A stretch of 35,562 nt of DNA, taken from NCBI GenBank assembly GCA_958436175.1, contig CAUBJF010000019.1, forward strand, positions 1 to 35,562, in the 5' to 3' direction. Below, in pieces: positions 26,201 through 33,474 of the stretch (the stretch's first letter is position 1; each line of letters begins with the position of its first letter). The position numbers and the translations under genes are program-made. The DNA is from an uncultured Muribaculaceae bacterium. GTDB taxonomy: Bacteria; Bacteroidota; Bacteroidia; Bacteroidales; Muribaculaceae. The notes under the pieces were generated by a model that saw only the letters and a program-made list of their open reading frames with translations, was not told the origin of the DNA and ran no database searches.

Positions 26201-26464
26201 AGTCTTGTAGCCCAGACAGGAAGCGTTGATTTCATCCTCGGGCATAGCGTTGATGGTAAAGGCACCTTCGGCATCTGTCAGGACTATACGGCTCTGCTCA
26301 GCCACATTGACCACAGCACCGGGGATAGGATCGCCGTCGGGATCGACAACCCGGCCCTTTACTTCGCGCCCGTCGGCAGCCCACATGTTGAGCGAGCATG
26401 CCAGTAACGTTGCCGCCAAAATGCGTCGGCCCGTTGCTTTGAAATGTTTTATGATGGTGTTCAT
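23234..26464 (-). CDS. SusC/RagA-family TonB-dependent transporter (SusC-2)
   Basis: A 1076-residue outer-membrane channel that imports glycan fragments with its SusD lid. Signal peptide about 1-29; carboxypeptidase D regulatory-like domain at about 33-110 ('VKGRVVDPDGDPIPGAVVNV'); plug about 120-240 with 'YIRGLHTLNGSARNPIYIVD' and 'VTILKDAAATAIYGMRGANG'; then a long beta-barrel ending in 'NFGLNLSF'. There is no STN domain. Where SusC proteins usually have V-V-V-G-Y-G, this one has 'MSVAFGSKPIKYSTEA' (about 115-130), so its TonB box is atypical. It shares only moderate similarity with SusC-1, so the two pairs are not a recent duplication. It lies 28 bases after SusD-1 and 14 bases before SusD-2. 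Confidence 0.93.
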   Translation of the reverse strand: MNTIIKHFKATGRRILAATLLACSLNMWAADGREVKGRVVDPDGDPIPGAVVNVAEQSRIVLTDAEGAFTINAMPEDEINASCLGYKTSVIPLTDVNEFLFITLEPDNDPYSHEMSVAFGSKPIKYSTEATSIVTGSELQRYPITVLQNAFNSTLTGVQTYEASTEPGWGETKLYIRGLHTLNGSARNPIYIVDDVERDISFLDAFPIESVTILKDAAATAIYGMRGANGVVLVTTKRGKAGKTNIDFTQEIGWQTLTNTVENQNSYNIALTRNRARYLDGNEPLYSEEQIEKYRRVCNGETLDGMDRYRYFNTNWFDVLYRDTAPVIKTNFQISGGNNRARYYVSFSYLRQEGMWSSEGTSINKNFDSQHKLNRWNLRSNLDINVNKYLRVGLDLGGRIDNIIQPTASVFNLTTFGAVEADPMHPVYCPNGELYSESGTGTVNPLLQLGASGQEKNRRRSLYSTLTLNGDLSPITKGLGAEIVVSFDAYDGFESTQTNSLNAYTYDYTNMSVTDPSDFTYNRTYTYQELTNPNANERDNSWTLNLRGGLSYKRDFGKHGVEARAFVRSYQKRNNKGPHSAVWYNLSSDRYLSYNGILNYIFDGRYILNGSLSYMGNDNFAPHNRWGTFWSVGAGWVLSQEKWLQNHNINLLKLRASYGKTGMSDTGAGRYPYQSIYEAGNSYSFGFNATNVPGYREQRAGNINSKWEISKMANVGLDWGFFDNRIYGNVDFWKEWRSNMLVSRSTIPSMLGISYAQDSYGKVESKGFELTLGHTNKIGNVEYTIEGLLSYNTNKITEMDEVEPAVPWQRRTGGRIRQYESVQSLYESENRDAVGGWNAYRFVQWASNPDLIASSQADAQAHPEKYPYNTFSGGNQKLGTAVFRDLNGDRQIDSRDMEPYGYTMLPDWTPSISLSARYMGFDIRVVGTAYLNRSVFMSPSMTFSQWGHNNSTHAVVDAWGYFTDDPNDPRNINAKYPRISYTFNSEDSSRENGSYQNDKWIVNGDYFSLRNIEVGYSLPEKLISKLYMTRCRVYFSAYNVATWSHLPKGMDPERPMGYCWWYPKTRIFNFGLNLSF

Positions 26465-26492
26465 AAGAGATTTAAGAAGTTAACGGCAAGAA

Positions 26493-28253
26493 TTACCAGC
26501 CGGGGTTGTTTTGAATGTCTGTCTTCCATTCTTCTGTCTCGGGAATGGGATAGAGATACATCTTATTGTCGAATACACGCTGCTGAGCCACTTTACGTGT
26601 CACTGTACCGTCCATGGCGACATTGACACCGTAGATAGGACGCGAAAGGGCTTCGACGGCGCAGTTCCAGCGGCGCACATCCCACGAACGGTGTTCCTCG
26701 AAGGCGAATTCGACGGTGCGTTCCTTGTGGATGAAGTTGCGCATGGCATCCTTGGAAGCGAGGTCGCGGCGGTCGGCAACATTACCGGTGATACCGGCAC
26801 GATGGCGTACGCGGTCGAGCATCTGGTAGACTTCTTCGCAGGGACCCTGAAGCTCATTCATGGCTTCGGCATAGTTCATGAGGATCTCGGCGTAGCGGAT
26901 GATAGTCCACAGACGGTAGGCCGTGCCGGAATGGTTCGAAGCGAGGATTGATGCAGGTATGTATTTGCGCATATAGTAGCCTGTCGGGGTTGCGTTTGCA
27001 TTACCGGTAGGATTATCGGCCATGCCGGGGCGTACGTCGATTGTGGCACCTACGCGCATCGTGCCCCAGGGCTGTCCCTGATAGAGGACTGTTGCATCAA
27101 GACGGGGGTCGCGGTTCGCCCACATGTCGGCATCGCTGTAACCGCTGGCGCTGTTGACGCTCGGACGTCCGTTGGTATATACGGGAGCGCCCGTTACATC
27201 ATAAGCTGTGAAAGGTGACGAACCATCGATCATGTCGTACATGTCGACAAGGTTCTGCGATGGGCAATTACCGCCGCTGCCACCCTCACCGACGGGAGTA
27301 TCCTGGCTGATACGGTCCCAGCCGATTGTAACGTCGTTTCGGAAGAAGATCACCTCATTATTGTTGCCTGTGTACTGTGTACGGAGGACGGCGTTGCCAT
27401 AGTTCTCGGCCGGCGAGATGTTGTCTTCTGCGAAGAGGCCGAAATTATTGCCATAGGTATCCATGAAAGCCTTGGCTGCATCGGCAGCTTCACGCCAGGT
27501 GACACCCGATTCGGAGGCATAACGGGGAGATGCCATATATAGCAATATGCGGCTCTGGAGGGCCATCGACATAGGCTTCGAAAGACGGCCTATGCGGTTT
27601 GAACTCCATGCGTCGGCGTAGTCGAGGAGGTCGTTGCAGCTTTCCTTGAGTTCCTTGAGGATGAAGTCGACTACATATTCCTTAGTTGTCGGACGCTCCT
27701 TGTAGGGAGTGATCATATCTTGTTCGGGATCAAGCACTTCAGTAATGATAGGCAGGGGGCCGAAACGCAGGAAGAGTTCCCAGTAGAACCAGGCACGGAA
27801 TGTACGGGCTTCTGCACGGTATGTGGAACGCTGACGGGCATTTTCCTCTGCGTTCATAGTGATGTCGAGAGGCACACGGTCCATATCGTTGAGGACGCGG
27901 TTGCATTTGCGGATGGCGCGATAGCGCGATTCCCAGATGCTCGAAAGCTCGGAAGCACCGCCGTCACCATAGTAGTTACCGATGTTGAAGGTAGTACGTG
28001 TACCGCCGGTGGCAAACGAAGTCTCGGCAAGGTCGGTAGCTGCATCGAGCCACGAACCGTTGATACGGTTTGCGCCATGGAGGAGGAAGTTGTAGGTATC
28101 CACATGGAATGCCTCGAACATCTTCCAGTCGGCGTAAGTCTTGTTTTCGTCGAGCTCGTTGGAGGGCTGTTTGTCGAGGAAGTCGCTACAGCCTGTCAAA
28201 GCCAACGCCGCGCCGAACAAGGCGGCCGAAATAGTATGCTGAATAAATTTCAT
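26493..28253 (-). CDS. SusD/RagB-family glycan-binding lipoprotein (SusD-1)
   Basis: A 586-residue surface lipoprotein paired with SusC-1. Lipobox at A-L-T-G-Cys22, followed by 'SDFLDKQPSNELDENKTYAD'. TPR-like helices carry 'YRAEARTFRAWFYWELFLRF' and 'NYAEAMNELQGP', and the C-terminal family motif is 'FAFEEHRSWDVRRW'. Length is normal for SusD. The gene lies 15 bases after SusC-1 and 28 bases before SusC-2, inside a single transcription unit. It probably binds arabinan oligosaccharides if the locus is an arabinan PUL. That role is inferred from gene order only. Confidence 0.93.
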   Translation of the reverse strand: MKFIQHTISAALFGAALALTGCSDFLDKQPSNELDENKTYADWKMFEAFHVDTYNFLLHGANRINGSWLDAATDLAETSFATGGTRTTFNIGNYYGDGGASELSSIWESRYRAIRKCNRVLNDMDRVPLDITMNAEENARQRSTYRAEARTFRAWFYWELFLRFGPLPIITEVLDPEQDMITPYKERPTTKEYVVDFILKELKESCNDLLDYADAWSSNRIGRLSKPMSMALQSRILLYMASPRYASESGVTWREAADAAKAFMDTYGNNFGLFAEDNISPAENYGNAVLRTQYTGNNNEVIFFRNDVTIGWDRISQDTPVGEGGSGGNCPSQNLVDMYDMIDGSSPFTAYDVTGAPVYTNGRPSVNSASGYSDADMWANRDPRLDATVLYQGQPWGTMRVGATIDVRPGMADNPTGNANATPTGYYMRKYIPASILASNHSGTAYRLWTIIRYAEILMNYAEAMNELQGPCEEVYQMLDRVRHRAGITGNVADRRDLASKDAMRNFIHKERTVEFAFEEHRSWDVRRWNCAVEALSRPIYGVNVAMDGTVTRKVAQQRVFDNKMYLYPIPETEEWKTDIQNNPGW

Positions 28254-28268
28254 GATAGTAGCGAGGTT

Positions 28269-31200
28269 TTAGAATTGAATGTTGACACCAACGTTGACCG
28301 TCTTGCAGATCGGGTACTTGTTCGAGCCGTTGTTTTCGGGGTCGGTAAGTCCGTCGAGATGGTCCCAGGTGATAAGGTTGTTGGCATTGACATAGAGACG
28401 GCACTGCGACATCCATACATGCTTGATCCATTTTTCGGGGAGCATATAGCTGATTTCGACGTTTTTGAGACGGCAGAACGAACCATTCTTAAGGAAGAAG
28501 GAGTTCACGCGCTGGTTGTGGTTGCCGTAGCTGTCGTAGTGGAGCAAGGGATACTTCGCGTTAGCGAGGTTCTGCTGCTCGGAAAGAGCCGGATTCCAGC
28601 GGTCGAGGTGGTGTTCTTTGACCTTGCCGCCGGCAACGAAGGCGTACATTGCCTCTGCGTCATAGTAGCGGCTCACATGGTCGACACCCTGGAACATCAC
28701 GCTGAGACCAATGCCCTTCCAGTTCCCGGAGAGGGTGAAGGCATAGGTGTTTTCGGGAAGGTCGCTGAGACCGATAAAAGTCTCGTCGCGATTGTCGATA
28801 AAACCGTCGTTGTTCATGTCGCGGTACTTGAGGTCGCCGACTTTGACATCGCCGAAAGTCGATTTCGGTAGATCGGGGTCGGCAAGGTCTGCGGAGGTGA
28901 TGAATCCGTCGGAGAGGAGACCGAAATACTGGCCGATGGGATGTCCTTCGCGTTTGCGGTAGGAAGTCTTGCTTGCCGGTTCGTCCATAGCCGTGATTTT
29001 GTTCTTGGCATGGGAGAACATACCTGTGACGGTGTAGCTGAAGTCTTTGTTTATACGGCCATTATAGTTGAGTTCGATTTCGAAACCTTTGTTGGTAGTC
29101 TTACCGAGGTTACCGGCTGCGGAGGTCACACCGAACCAGAGAGGACGAGTCTGGAACTCGGTGAGAATGTTGTTACGGCTCTCATAGAAGAGGTCGATAT
29201 TACCTGTCAGACTGCTGTTGAGGAAACCGAGTTCGAGACCGACATTGTACTTATGGGCACGTTCCCAGGTAATACCGTAGTTAGGATATTGTTCCTCGAA
29301 GATACCGGGCTGACCGTTGATACCGAAGTAGTAATCGTTGGTAAGCTGTGTCCATTTCTGCTCATAGAGGAATCGCTGGTCGACACCGTTGATACGGTAT
29401 ATGTCGTTACCGACCTGACCGTAAGAAGCACGGATCTTGAGATTGGAAAGCCATCCGCGTGTGGCCTGCATGAATCCTTCTTCCGAAAGGCGCCAGCCCA
29501 GAGAGAAAGAGGGGAAGAAGCCGAAGCGCTTGCCTTTCTGGAAGTTCTCGGAACCGTTGTAACCGGCGTTGAACTCAGCGAGATATTTGCCGGCATAGCC
29601 GTAGGTGACACGTCCTACAACACCCTGATAGCGCTTGGCGAGATCGGAGTTGTGTCGGTAGTCGTTCTGCATGTAGAGGAGCATCGCTGTGACATCGTTT
29701 TCGCCGAAAGTCCTCGCATAATTCAACTGAGCTTCCATGTACAGCTTGTAGACTGTGAAGTTCTCGGCTGCAGCAGCGAGAGTACCGTCGGTATTGAACT
29801 TATTGTAAGCGTCGATCGACATGTAGTTGTCGCGGTCGTTGAGTTCGTAGGTCGCAAACGACTTTGTATAGTTGTTGCGATGATAGTTCTCATAGTCGAA
29901 TGAAGCCATAGCACGTGCGGAAAGACCGGGGGTCAGCCAATCCATCTTGTAGTCGGCGATGAGGTTCGTTTCGTTGACTGTGTTGGTACCTTTATAGTAA
30001 CCGCCCTCGGCAAGGGTGCCGTAGATGTTGGCCTGATACTGCGACGAACCGCCGTAGAGGGTCTTCATCTCGTCGCCGTTCTCAACTTCGTAAGCAACGG
30101 GGAAGAGCCAGCCGGGTGTATGGTTGAGCTGATAGAAGGTATTGGAATAGTTAGCCTCTTCGCGAGAGTTCGGGCCCTGACGCTGTTCGAAGCGTGTACC
30201 GAAGTTGACCGACACGGTGAGGTCCTTTGTCAGGAAGAAGTCGGCGTTGGCACGGAAGCCGTAACGCTTGTAGGACTGCGACGAGGAGTTGCCGTAGGGG
30301 TCGTTCGAGAGATTTTTGAAGAGTGATTCCTGGTTGTAGTATTCGAGTGATGCGTAGTAGCGCATACGCTTTGTACCGCCGCGCACGTTTGCATTGTAAC
30401 GCTGTGCGGGTGCTGACGAACGGAGGATTTCGTCGTACCAGTCCACGTTGGGATAGAGAAGAGCTTCGACACCGCTGAGCTGACCGAGTGTCGACTTGCG
30501 ATACATCTCGATGTCATTGGCGGAATACTGCGAGGGCAGCCCGTCATTCGCGAGAGCTTCTTCGAGAAGTGTGACACTGTTGTAGGAGTCAAGATAGGAA
30601 TCCTTGCGGGTCGGAGCCTGCCACTGCCAGTTGGCGGTGAGCGAAACGACAGGCTTCTGCTCTTTACCGCGCTTTGTGGTGATAAGCATTACGCCGTTTG
30701 CACCGCGCACACCGTAGACTGCTGTCGCGGAAGCATCCTTGAGGACGGAGATTGTCTCGATATCATCGGGTGCGATCTGCGAGAAGCTACGTTCGATACC
30801 GTCGACCAGGACGAGTGGCTGGGCATCACCGGCAAAAGTGGCACGGCCACGGATGTAGATAGAGGCATCGTCGGCACCGGGAGCACCGGAAGTCTGCGAA
30901 GTGATAACACCGGAAATCTTACCTGTCAGAGCCTGTGAAAGGTTGGCGGAAGGAGTCTCCAGAAGGTCATCGGCCCCGATCTGGGATATAGCTCCGACAA
31001 CGGATTCTTTCTTCTGCTGGCCATAACCTACGACGACCACCTGTTCGAGCATTTCGCTGGCCTCGGAGAGGACAACGTTGATCACCTTGCGGCCATTGAC
31101 TTTCTCTGTCTTGGACTCATAGCCCACATAGGAGAATGAGAGGACGGCCGAGGAGCCGTTGCTGACGGTGATGACATAGTTACCGTCGATATCAGTGATA

Positions 31201-31391
31201 GTGCCCGTCTTGGAACCTTCTTCGGTGACACTGGCACCTATGAGGGGTTCGCCGGTATTATCGGTCACCGTACCTGTCACTTGCAACGACTGAGCATGCA
31301 TCCCAAACGAGAACGTCAGGAGCATCAGCGCCGTCAGCAGGCGTAGTGGCGACGAGCACCGGCATTGCAGGGTACTGCGTTTATTGTTCAT
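28269..31391 (-). CDS. SusC/RagA-family TonB-dependent transporter (SusC-1)
   Basis: A 1040-residue outer-membrane importer of glycan fragments. A long, basic N-terminus precedes the signal core (about 15-33, ending MHAQ). The carboxypeptidase-like domain (about 36-110, 'VTGTVTDNTGEPLIGASV', 'VLSFSYVGYES') leads to a classical TonB-box region 'LEQVVVVGYGQQKK' (about 115-128). The plug has 'IYIRGRATFAGDAQPLVLVD' and 'ISVLKDASATAVYGVRGANG', and the barrel ends in 'KTVNVGVNIQF'. It is 15 bases upstream of SusD-1 and 28 bases downstream of the glycan-binding protein gene. ATG 31391 is preceded by the decamer TAAACCTTAA, which recurs in front of the glycan-binding protein gene. Confidence 0.95.
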   Translation of the reverse strand: MNNKRSTLQCRCSSPLRLLTALMLLTFSFGMHAQSLQVTGTVTDNTGEPLIGASVTEEGSKTGTITDIDGNYVITVSNGSSAVLSFSYVGYESKTEKVNGRKVINVVLSEASEMLEQVVVVGYGQQKKESVVGAISQIGADDLLETPSANLSQALTGKISGVITSQTSGAPGADDASIYIRGRATFAGDAQPLVLVDGIERSFSQIAPDDIETISVLKDASATAVYGVRGANGVMLITTKRGKEQKPVVSLTANWQWQAPTRKDSYLDSYNSVTLLEEALANDGLPSQYSANDIEMYRKSTLGQLSGVEALLYPNVDWYDEILRSSAPAQRYNANVRGGTKRMRYYASLEYYNQESLFKNLSNDPYGNSSSQSYKRYGFRANADFFLTKDLTVSVNFGTRFEQRQGPNSREEANYSNTFYQLNHTPGWLFPVAYEVENGDEMKTLYGGSSQYQANIYGTLAEGGYYKGTNTVNETNLIADYKMDWLTPGLSARAMASFDYENYHRNNYTKSFATYELNDRDNYMSIDAYNKFNTDGTLAAAAENFTVYKLYMEAQLNYARTFGENDVTAMLLYMQNDYRHNSDLAKRYQGVVGRVTYGYAGKYLAEFNAGYNGSENFQKGKRFGFFPSFSLGWRLSEEGFMQATRGWLSNLKIRASYGQVGNDIYRINGVDQRFLYEQKWTQLTNDYYFGINGQPGIFEEQYPNYGITWERAHKYNVGLELGFLNSSLTGNIDLFYESRNNILTEFQTRPLWFGVTSAAGNLGKTTNKGFEIELNYNGRINKDFSYTVTGMFSHAKNKITAMDEPASKTSYRKREGHPIGQYFGLLSDGFITSADLADPDLPKSTFGDVKVGDLKYRDMNNDGFIDNRDETFIGLSDLPENTYAFTLSGNWKGIGLSVMFQGVDHVSRYYDAEAMYAFVAGGKVKEHHLDRWNPALSEQQNLANAKYPLLHYDSYGNHNQRVNSFFLKNGSFCRLKNVEISYMLPEKWIKHVWMSQCRLYVNANNLITWDHLDGLTDPENNGSNKYPICKTVNVGVNIQF

Positions 31392-31409
31392 GATTGGTAT
31401 TATAGGTTT

Positions 31410-31419
31410 TTAAGGTTTA
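31410..31419 (-). promoter_or_regulatory. Recurring leader decamer before susC-1
   Basis: Minus strand TAAACCTTAA, 18 bases before ATG 31391 and directly behind the stop of the upstream gene. The same decamer stands at 33305-33314, 19 bases before ATG 33285. It is possibly a translation-enhancing AT-rich element; its function is unknown. Confidence 0.3.
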
Positions 31420-33285
31420 CTATTTGAAAACACACTTGTATGTATAGCAGTCGGTGGTGTTGAATTCGAAGTGCGACCCGTCGCAGATGAGGAATGCACG
31501 AACAATCTGGCTTCCGTCGCCGCAGTTGCCCCATATGCTTTCCTTATATATATTACCGTTGCCATTGCCGGAGACAGCTACTGCCGTAGCAGTAATCACA
31601 TCATTGGCGCGTACTACGTCGAGGTCCACATAAGCATTGTCCATATCGATACGGAACTGATCCCAGTCGCCATAGCCTGTGCTGGTCCAATTATCACCGT
31701 TGTAGGAAGCACCCCAGCCATAGAGGTCGGAACGGACGACGAAGTATTCTTCGTAACCGGCTTCGCCACGGTCGGCATCTGTAGCGACACAGAGGTTCCA
31801 GTTGTTCCAGTTGCCGCCGCCGCTTGTAAAGTTGTTGAAGCCGAGATGGAGGGCAAGATTAGGCTGGATTGTGAAGTAGTCGGAGAATACGCTCCACCAT
31901 GCAGTCGAGTTGTCGAGAGCGCCGACAATAGCATTTTCTACCGGAGCATCCCAGTAAGCACGGCACATGTCGCCGTCGAGTTCAAGGTAAGAACCGTCGA
32001 CAATAAGGAAAGCACGGACAATCTGGTCGCCTTCGCCGCATGTTGCGTGGAAGTTCTCGACGTAAACAGTACCGTTGAGAGCCGTTGCGGTTGCTTTGAC
32101 TAAGATTTCGGCACCTTCACGGCGGATATCGAGGACGACATCGGCACCTTCCATATCGAGGCGGAACTGATCCCAGTTGCCATAGCCTTCGTTGGTCCAG
32201 TTGTCGCCGTTGTAAGCTGCGCCCCAGCCATAGAGGTCGGAACGGATGACGAAATACTCTTCGTAACCGTCGGCACCTCGGTCGGCATCAGTTGCAAGAC
32301 AGAGGTTCCAGTTGTTCCAGTTACCGCCACCGCTTGTATGGTTGATGAAGGACAGCTTCAGGTTTGTAGCGGCGGGAAGACGGAAATAGTTCGAGAACTC
32401 TGACCACCAGCCTGTCGAGCAGTCGGGACTACCGATATTGAGTTTCGGGCTGTCCTGAACATAGTCGAAGGTAGCGAAGTCGAAACCGGTCTGGCCACCT
32501 TCTCCGGGGAGGCGAGGACGTGTGATTTCTTTAGCTGTCAGGGCGTTTCTGTAGAGTTTGAGGTCGTCGATCATCCAGTGGCCAGTATTCTCCGAGGATC
32601 CGAGGGAAACGGTCTCCACCTTGTTCATAAACGCGACAAGCTTGGAGCAGTCGAAGTTATCGACATCACGTTTCACCTTGCGTTCGCCGTTGACATAGAG
32701 GTCATAACCGTCGTTACGAACCGTAAGAGCGACGTAGTTCCACTGGTTTTGCGGCATATAGCCGGTGGCATACTCGTCGGGGTTGTTCTCACTCCACTGG
32801 CCGTCGGCAGCATCGTACTCAATACCGCCGTTTGCGGAGAAAGCCAGAGACGCGCTCCTGTTGGCATTTGTGAAGGAGATGATGGGCGACTTCAAGTCCT
32901 GAGGTTCCAGACTTTCGTTGCCTTCCTCGTCGACAATTGTTGCCGGAATCTGCTTGAACCAGAAAGTAAGAGAAGCTGCTTCCTGGCAAGTCACCAAAGG
33001 CATAGGGTTGTTTATTTCGACCCATCCGTTATTGAATTCAAGCACATTTCCCTTCTTCTCGTCTTCGACAATCTGAGGGATCTGGCCAGACTCACCGGCA
33101 TAAGCCTTGAACAGAAGCGGATCGAGATGTTCTTCTTCGAACTCGTAAGTTGCGACGTTTTCCAGCTTCGGGAATGTCTGAACGCCGGCCGGGGGATCGA
33201 CTTTACCCCAGTCGGAGGAACAAGATGTCCCTAACAGGAAGGCAACCAAAATGCTCGATGCAAACATCCATCTTTTGGTTTTCAT
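31420..33285 (-). CDS. Surface glycan-binding lipoprotein with LamG-like domain and duplicated C-terminal module
   Basis: A 621-residue lipoprotein (lipobox L-G-T-S-Cys22 followed by S-S-D) and the first gene of the PUL operon, the usual place of surface glycan-binding proteins. Residues about 45-255 look like a laminin-G/concanavalin-type beta-sandwich ('EASLTFWFKQ', 'GYMPQNQWNYVALTVRNDGY', 'WMIDDLKLYRNALTAKEI'). Two copies of one module follow at about 284-437 and 454-609, offset by 170 residues, with near-identical cores such as 'TSGGGNWNNWNLC', 'DLYGWGA' and 'QIVRAFLI'. No catalytic motif is seen, so binding rather than cleavage is likely. The Trp- and Tyr-rich modules offer aromatic platforms for sugars. 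I do not recognise the module by name. By position it corresponds to BT0365 of the B. thetaiotaomicron arabinan locus. Confidence 0.85.
   Translation of the reverse strand: MKTKRWMFASSILVAFLLGTSCSSDWGKVDPPAGVQTFPKLENVATYEFEEEHLDPLLFKAYAGESGQIPQIVEDEKKGNVLEFNNGWVEINNPMPLVTCQEAASLTFWFKQIPATIVDEEGNESLEPQDLKSPIISFTNANRSASLAFSANGGIEYDAADGQWSENNPDEYATGYMPQNQWNYVALTVRNDGYDLYVNGERKVKRDVDNFDCSKLVAFMNKVETVSLGSSENTGHWMIDDLKLYRNALTAKEITRPRLPGEGGQTGFDFATFDYVQDSPKLNIGSPDCSTGWWSEFSNYFRLPAATNLKLSFINHTSGGGNWNNWNLCLATDADRGADGYEEYFVIRSDLYGWGAAYNGDNWTNEGYGNWDQFRLDMEGADVVLDIRREGAEILVKATATALNGTVYVENFHATCGEGDQIVRAFLIVDGSYLELDGDMCRAYWDAPVENAIVGALDNSTAWWSVFSDYFTIQPNLALHLGFNNFTSGGGNWNNWNLCVATDADRGEAGYEEYFVVRSDLYGWGASYNGDNWTSTGYGDWDQFRIDMDNAYVDLDVVRANDVITATAVAVSGNGNGNIYKESIWGNCGDGSQIVRAFLICDGSHFEFNTTDCYTYKCVFK
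31459..31926 (-). repeat. Second copy of duplicated module in glycan-binding protein
   Basis: Codes for residues about 454-609. It aligns with the copy at 31975-32436 with only a two-residue length change. The match is visible at DNA level, for example in the codons for G-G-G-N-W-N-N-W-N. Confidence 0.85.
31975..32436 (-). repeat. First copy of duplicated module in glycan-binding protein
   Basis: Codes for residues about 284-437, starting at 'GSPDCSTGWWSEFSNYF'. The matching start in the other copy is 'GALDNSTAWWSVFSDYF'. Identity is highest in the middle third. Confidence 0.85.
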
Positions 33286-33304
33286 AGCTGTGTTTGGTTT
33301 ATTA

Positions 33305-33314
33305 TTAAGGTTTA
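33305..33314 (-). promoter_or_regulatory. Recurring leader decamer before the glycan-binding protein gene
   Basis: Minus strand TAAACCTTAA in the AT-rich leader, 19 bases before ATG 33285. It is identical to the decamer before susC-1. A partial third copy of its core (ACCTTAA) follows at 33321-33327. Confidence 0.3.
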
Positions 33315-33406
33315 GGTTATTTAAGGTGTTAATATAGTTTTCAGGTATCTGAAGTTGTTTTGTTCCGGATTCGGCACCACTGCTGGTCAGTCGAATTTTA
33401 GGTTCG

Positions 33407-33414
33407 CAAAAATA
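33407..33414 (-). promoter_or_regulatory. Candidate -7 box of the polysaccharide utilisation operon
   Basis: Minus strand TATTTTTG (TAnnTTTG) in the 189-base gap between the regulator gene and the first PUL gene. It gives a leader of about 115 bases. No exact -33 TTTG is present, as expected for a promoter that relies on an AraC-type activator. The operator should lie within about 33415-33480, partly against the regulator's 3' end. Confidence 0.55.
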
Positions 33415-33474
33415 GGATTTTTTAGCATTTATTATGGTGGACGATTTGATAATGTTGGAGGATATTTCGCCAAT

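Noticed and set aside
23234..31391. The two SusC/SusD pairs as a recent tandem duplication
   Set aside because: The proteins agree only at family-conserved motifs; the TonB-box regions, plug details and C-termini differ too much.
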